Assembly (NCBI GenBank): GCA_030041195.1
Contig: JASHOI010000766.1
Location: 1 to 7,704 of the forward strand
Origin: Streptosporangiaceae bacterium
GTDB lineage: Bacteria > Actinomycetota > Actinomycetes > Streptosporangiales > Streptosporangiaceae
Direction of reading: 5' to 3'
DNA: 7,704 nt
A model generated the notes under the pieces. It worked only from the letters and a program-made list of their open reading frames with translations, was not told where the DNA came from and did not search any database. Below are positions 7,292-7,704 of the stretch, one piece after another. The translations under genes and the position numbers were made by a program. How positions within the stretch are numbered: the stretch's first letter is position 1; each line of letters starts with the position of its first letter.

Positions 7292-7704
7292 TCACGACGG
7301 AGTCGTCACGCTGGCCGCATCCTCGGCGATCGCCTCGATCGCGCTGTCGTCGAAGATCTCCTCGTCGGCCGGGCCGCCGGCAGGGTCATCGGCCAGGCCG
7401 GGGCCAGAATCACCGGCCAGGCCACCAGGAGTATCTTCGGCCAGGCCACCGGCCGGGCCCGGCACCGGGCCGCCGCCGACCAGGACCGCCGGCGCCGCTT
7501 CGCTGCCAGCGGAACCGTCGCCGCCGAAGTCGCCGTCGGCGCCGTTCCCGGCGGCGGCCTGCTCCGCGGTCTTGCCGGTGGTCTCCCAGACCCGCCGGAA
7601 GCCTGCGACCCCGCGGCTCAGGTCGTGCCCGAGGTGACTCGCCTCCACGTCAACGGAGACCCGGCGCACCCCGTCCTTGCCGGTGAACGGGCGGACGTCA
7701 AGCC
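7292..7704 (-). CDS. Single-stranded DNA-binding protein, C-terminal part (5' end outside window)
   Basis: The frame is open from the right edge of the window to a TGA at 7292-7294. The first visible residues, LDVRPFTGKDGVRRVSVDVE then ASHLGHDLSRG, fit the last strands of an SSB OB-fold, where the VEA and LGHDL positions are typical of actinobacterial SSBs. The protein would coat ssDNA as a tetramer. The fold is followed by about 105 residues of Gly/Ala/Pro/Asp-rich tail. The tail contains an 8-residue repeat and an acidic stretch DEEIFDDSAIEAIAED, and ends VTTPS. The canonical SSB tip (acidic residues then a terminal Pro-Phe), which recruits partner enzymes, is absent, so this is probably a paralogous SSB and not the replicative one. 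The ettA-ssb order recalls the M. tuberculosis pair Rv2477c-Rv2478c. The GTG at 7669 is internal to the fold and is not the start. Identification rests on the partial fold and this context. Confidence 0.8.
   Translation of the reverse strand, partial: LDVRPFTGKDGVRRVSVDVEASHLGHDLSRGVAGFRRVWETTGKTAEQAAAGNGADGDFGGDGSAGSEAAPAVLVGGGPVPGPAGGLAEDTPGGLAGDSGPGLADDPAGGPADEEIFDDSAIEAIAEDAASVTTPS
7358..7450 (-). repeat. Degenerate 8-residue (24-bp) repeat in the SSB tail
   Basis: In the SSB frame the tail reads GGLAEDTP, GGLAGDSG, PGLADDPA, GGPADEE. On the plus strand the core GGCCAGGCC recurs at 7391, 7415 and 7439, exactly 24 bp apart. The repeat is acidic and Gly-rich, and its length is a multiple of three, so slippage would keep the frame. 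It lies in the presumed disordered linker of the SSB. Confidence 0.7.

Overview
The window is GC-rich, densely packed DNA from an actinomycete. Third codon positions are nearly all G or C, GTG starts are used, and the best matches are actinobacterial: a group II truncated haemoglobin of the mycobacterial GlbO type, an EttA-type ABC-F ATPase next to a single-stranded DNA-binding protein gene, and a short HNH endonuclease of a type common in Actinobacteria. The sequence does not identify a species. No transposase, phage gene, CRISPR array, tRNA or rRNA was seen.

Layout. (1) Positions 1-808, plus strand: the C-terminal half of a major facilitator exporter, cut by the window edge. It is preceded by a hydrophilic linker built from 33-bp tandem repeats. 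(2) 842-1354, minus strand: an HNH endonuclease, convergent with the exporter across a short gap that holds a hairpin. (3) 1355-1593: a divergent intergenic region with three 10-bp direct repeats running into a perfect 22-bp palindrome, then a -10 box seven bases before the next start codon. (4) 1594-3681, plus: a complete prolyl oligopeptidase with an intact catalytic triad. (5) 3782-4975, plus: an MscS-family mechanosensitive channel with a long disordered tail. (6) 5021-5467, plus: truncated haemoglobin. (7) 5468-5599: a convergent gap with a striking 15-bp perfect inverted repeat. (8) 5600-7261, minus: EttA. (9) 7292-7704, minus: the C-terminal part of an SSB-like protein, cut by the window edge, 30 bp upstream of ettA and probably co-transcribed with it.

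The genes are mostly conserved housekeeping or stress functions: peptide turnover, osmotic protection, oxygen or redox haem chemistry, translation gating and ssDNA binding. They do not form an obvious single pathway. The plus-strand run (peptidase, channel, globin) and the minus-strand run (SSB, EttA) converge on the 15-bp inverted repeat. Three genes (peptidase, globin, ettA) have a TANNNT -10 box 6-9 bases before the start codon, which predicts leaderless or near-leaderless transcripts.

I did not find a clearly new multi-gene system. The most interesting unexplained items are non-coding (the 5523-5576 inverted repeat and the 1498-1547 repeat-palindrome block) or lie in protein tails and linkers (the repeats in the exporter loop and in the SSB tail).
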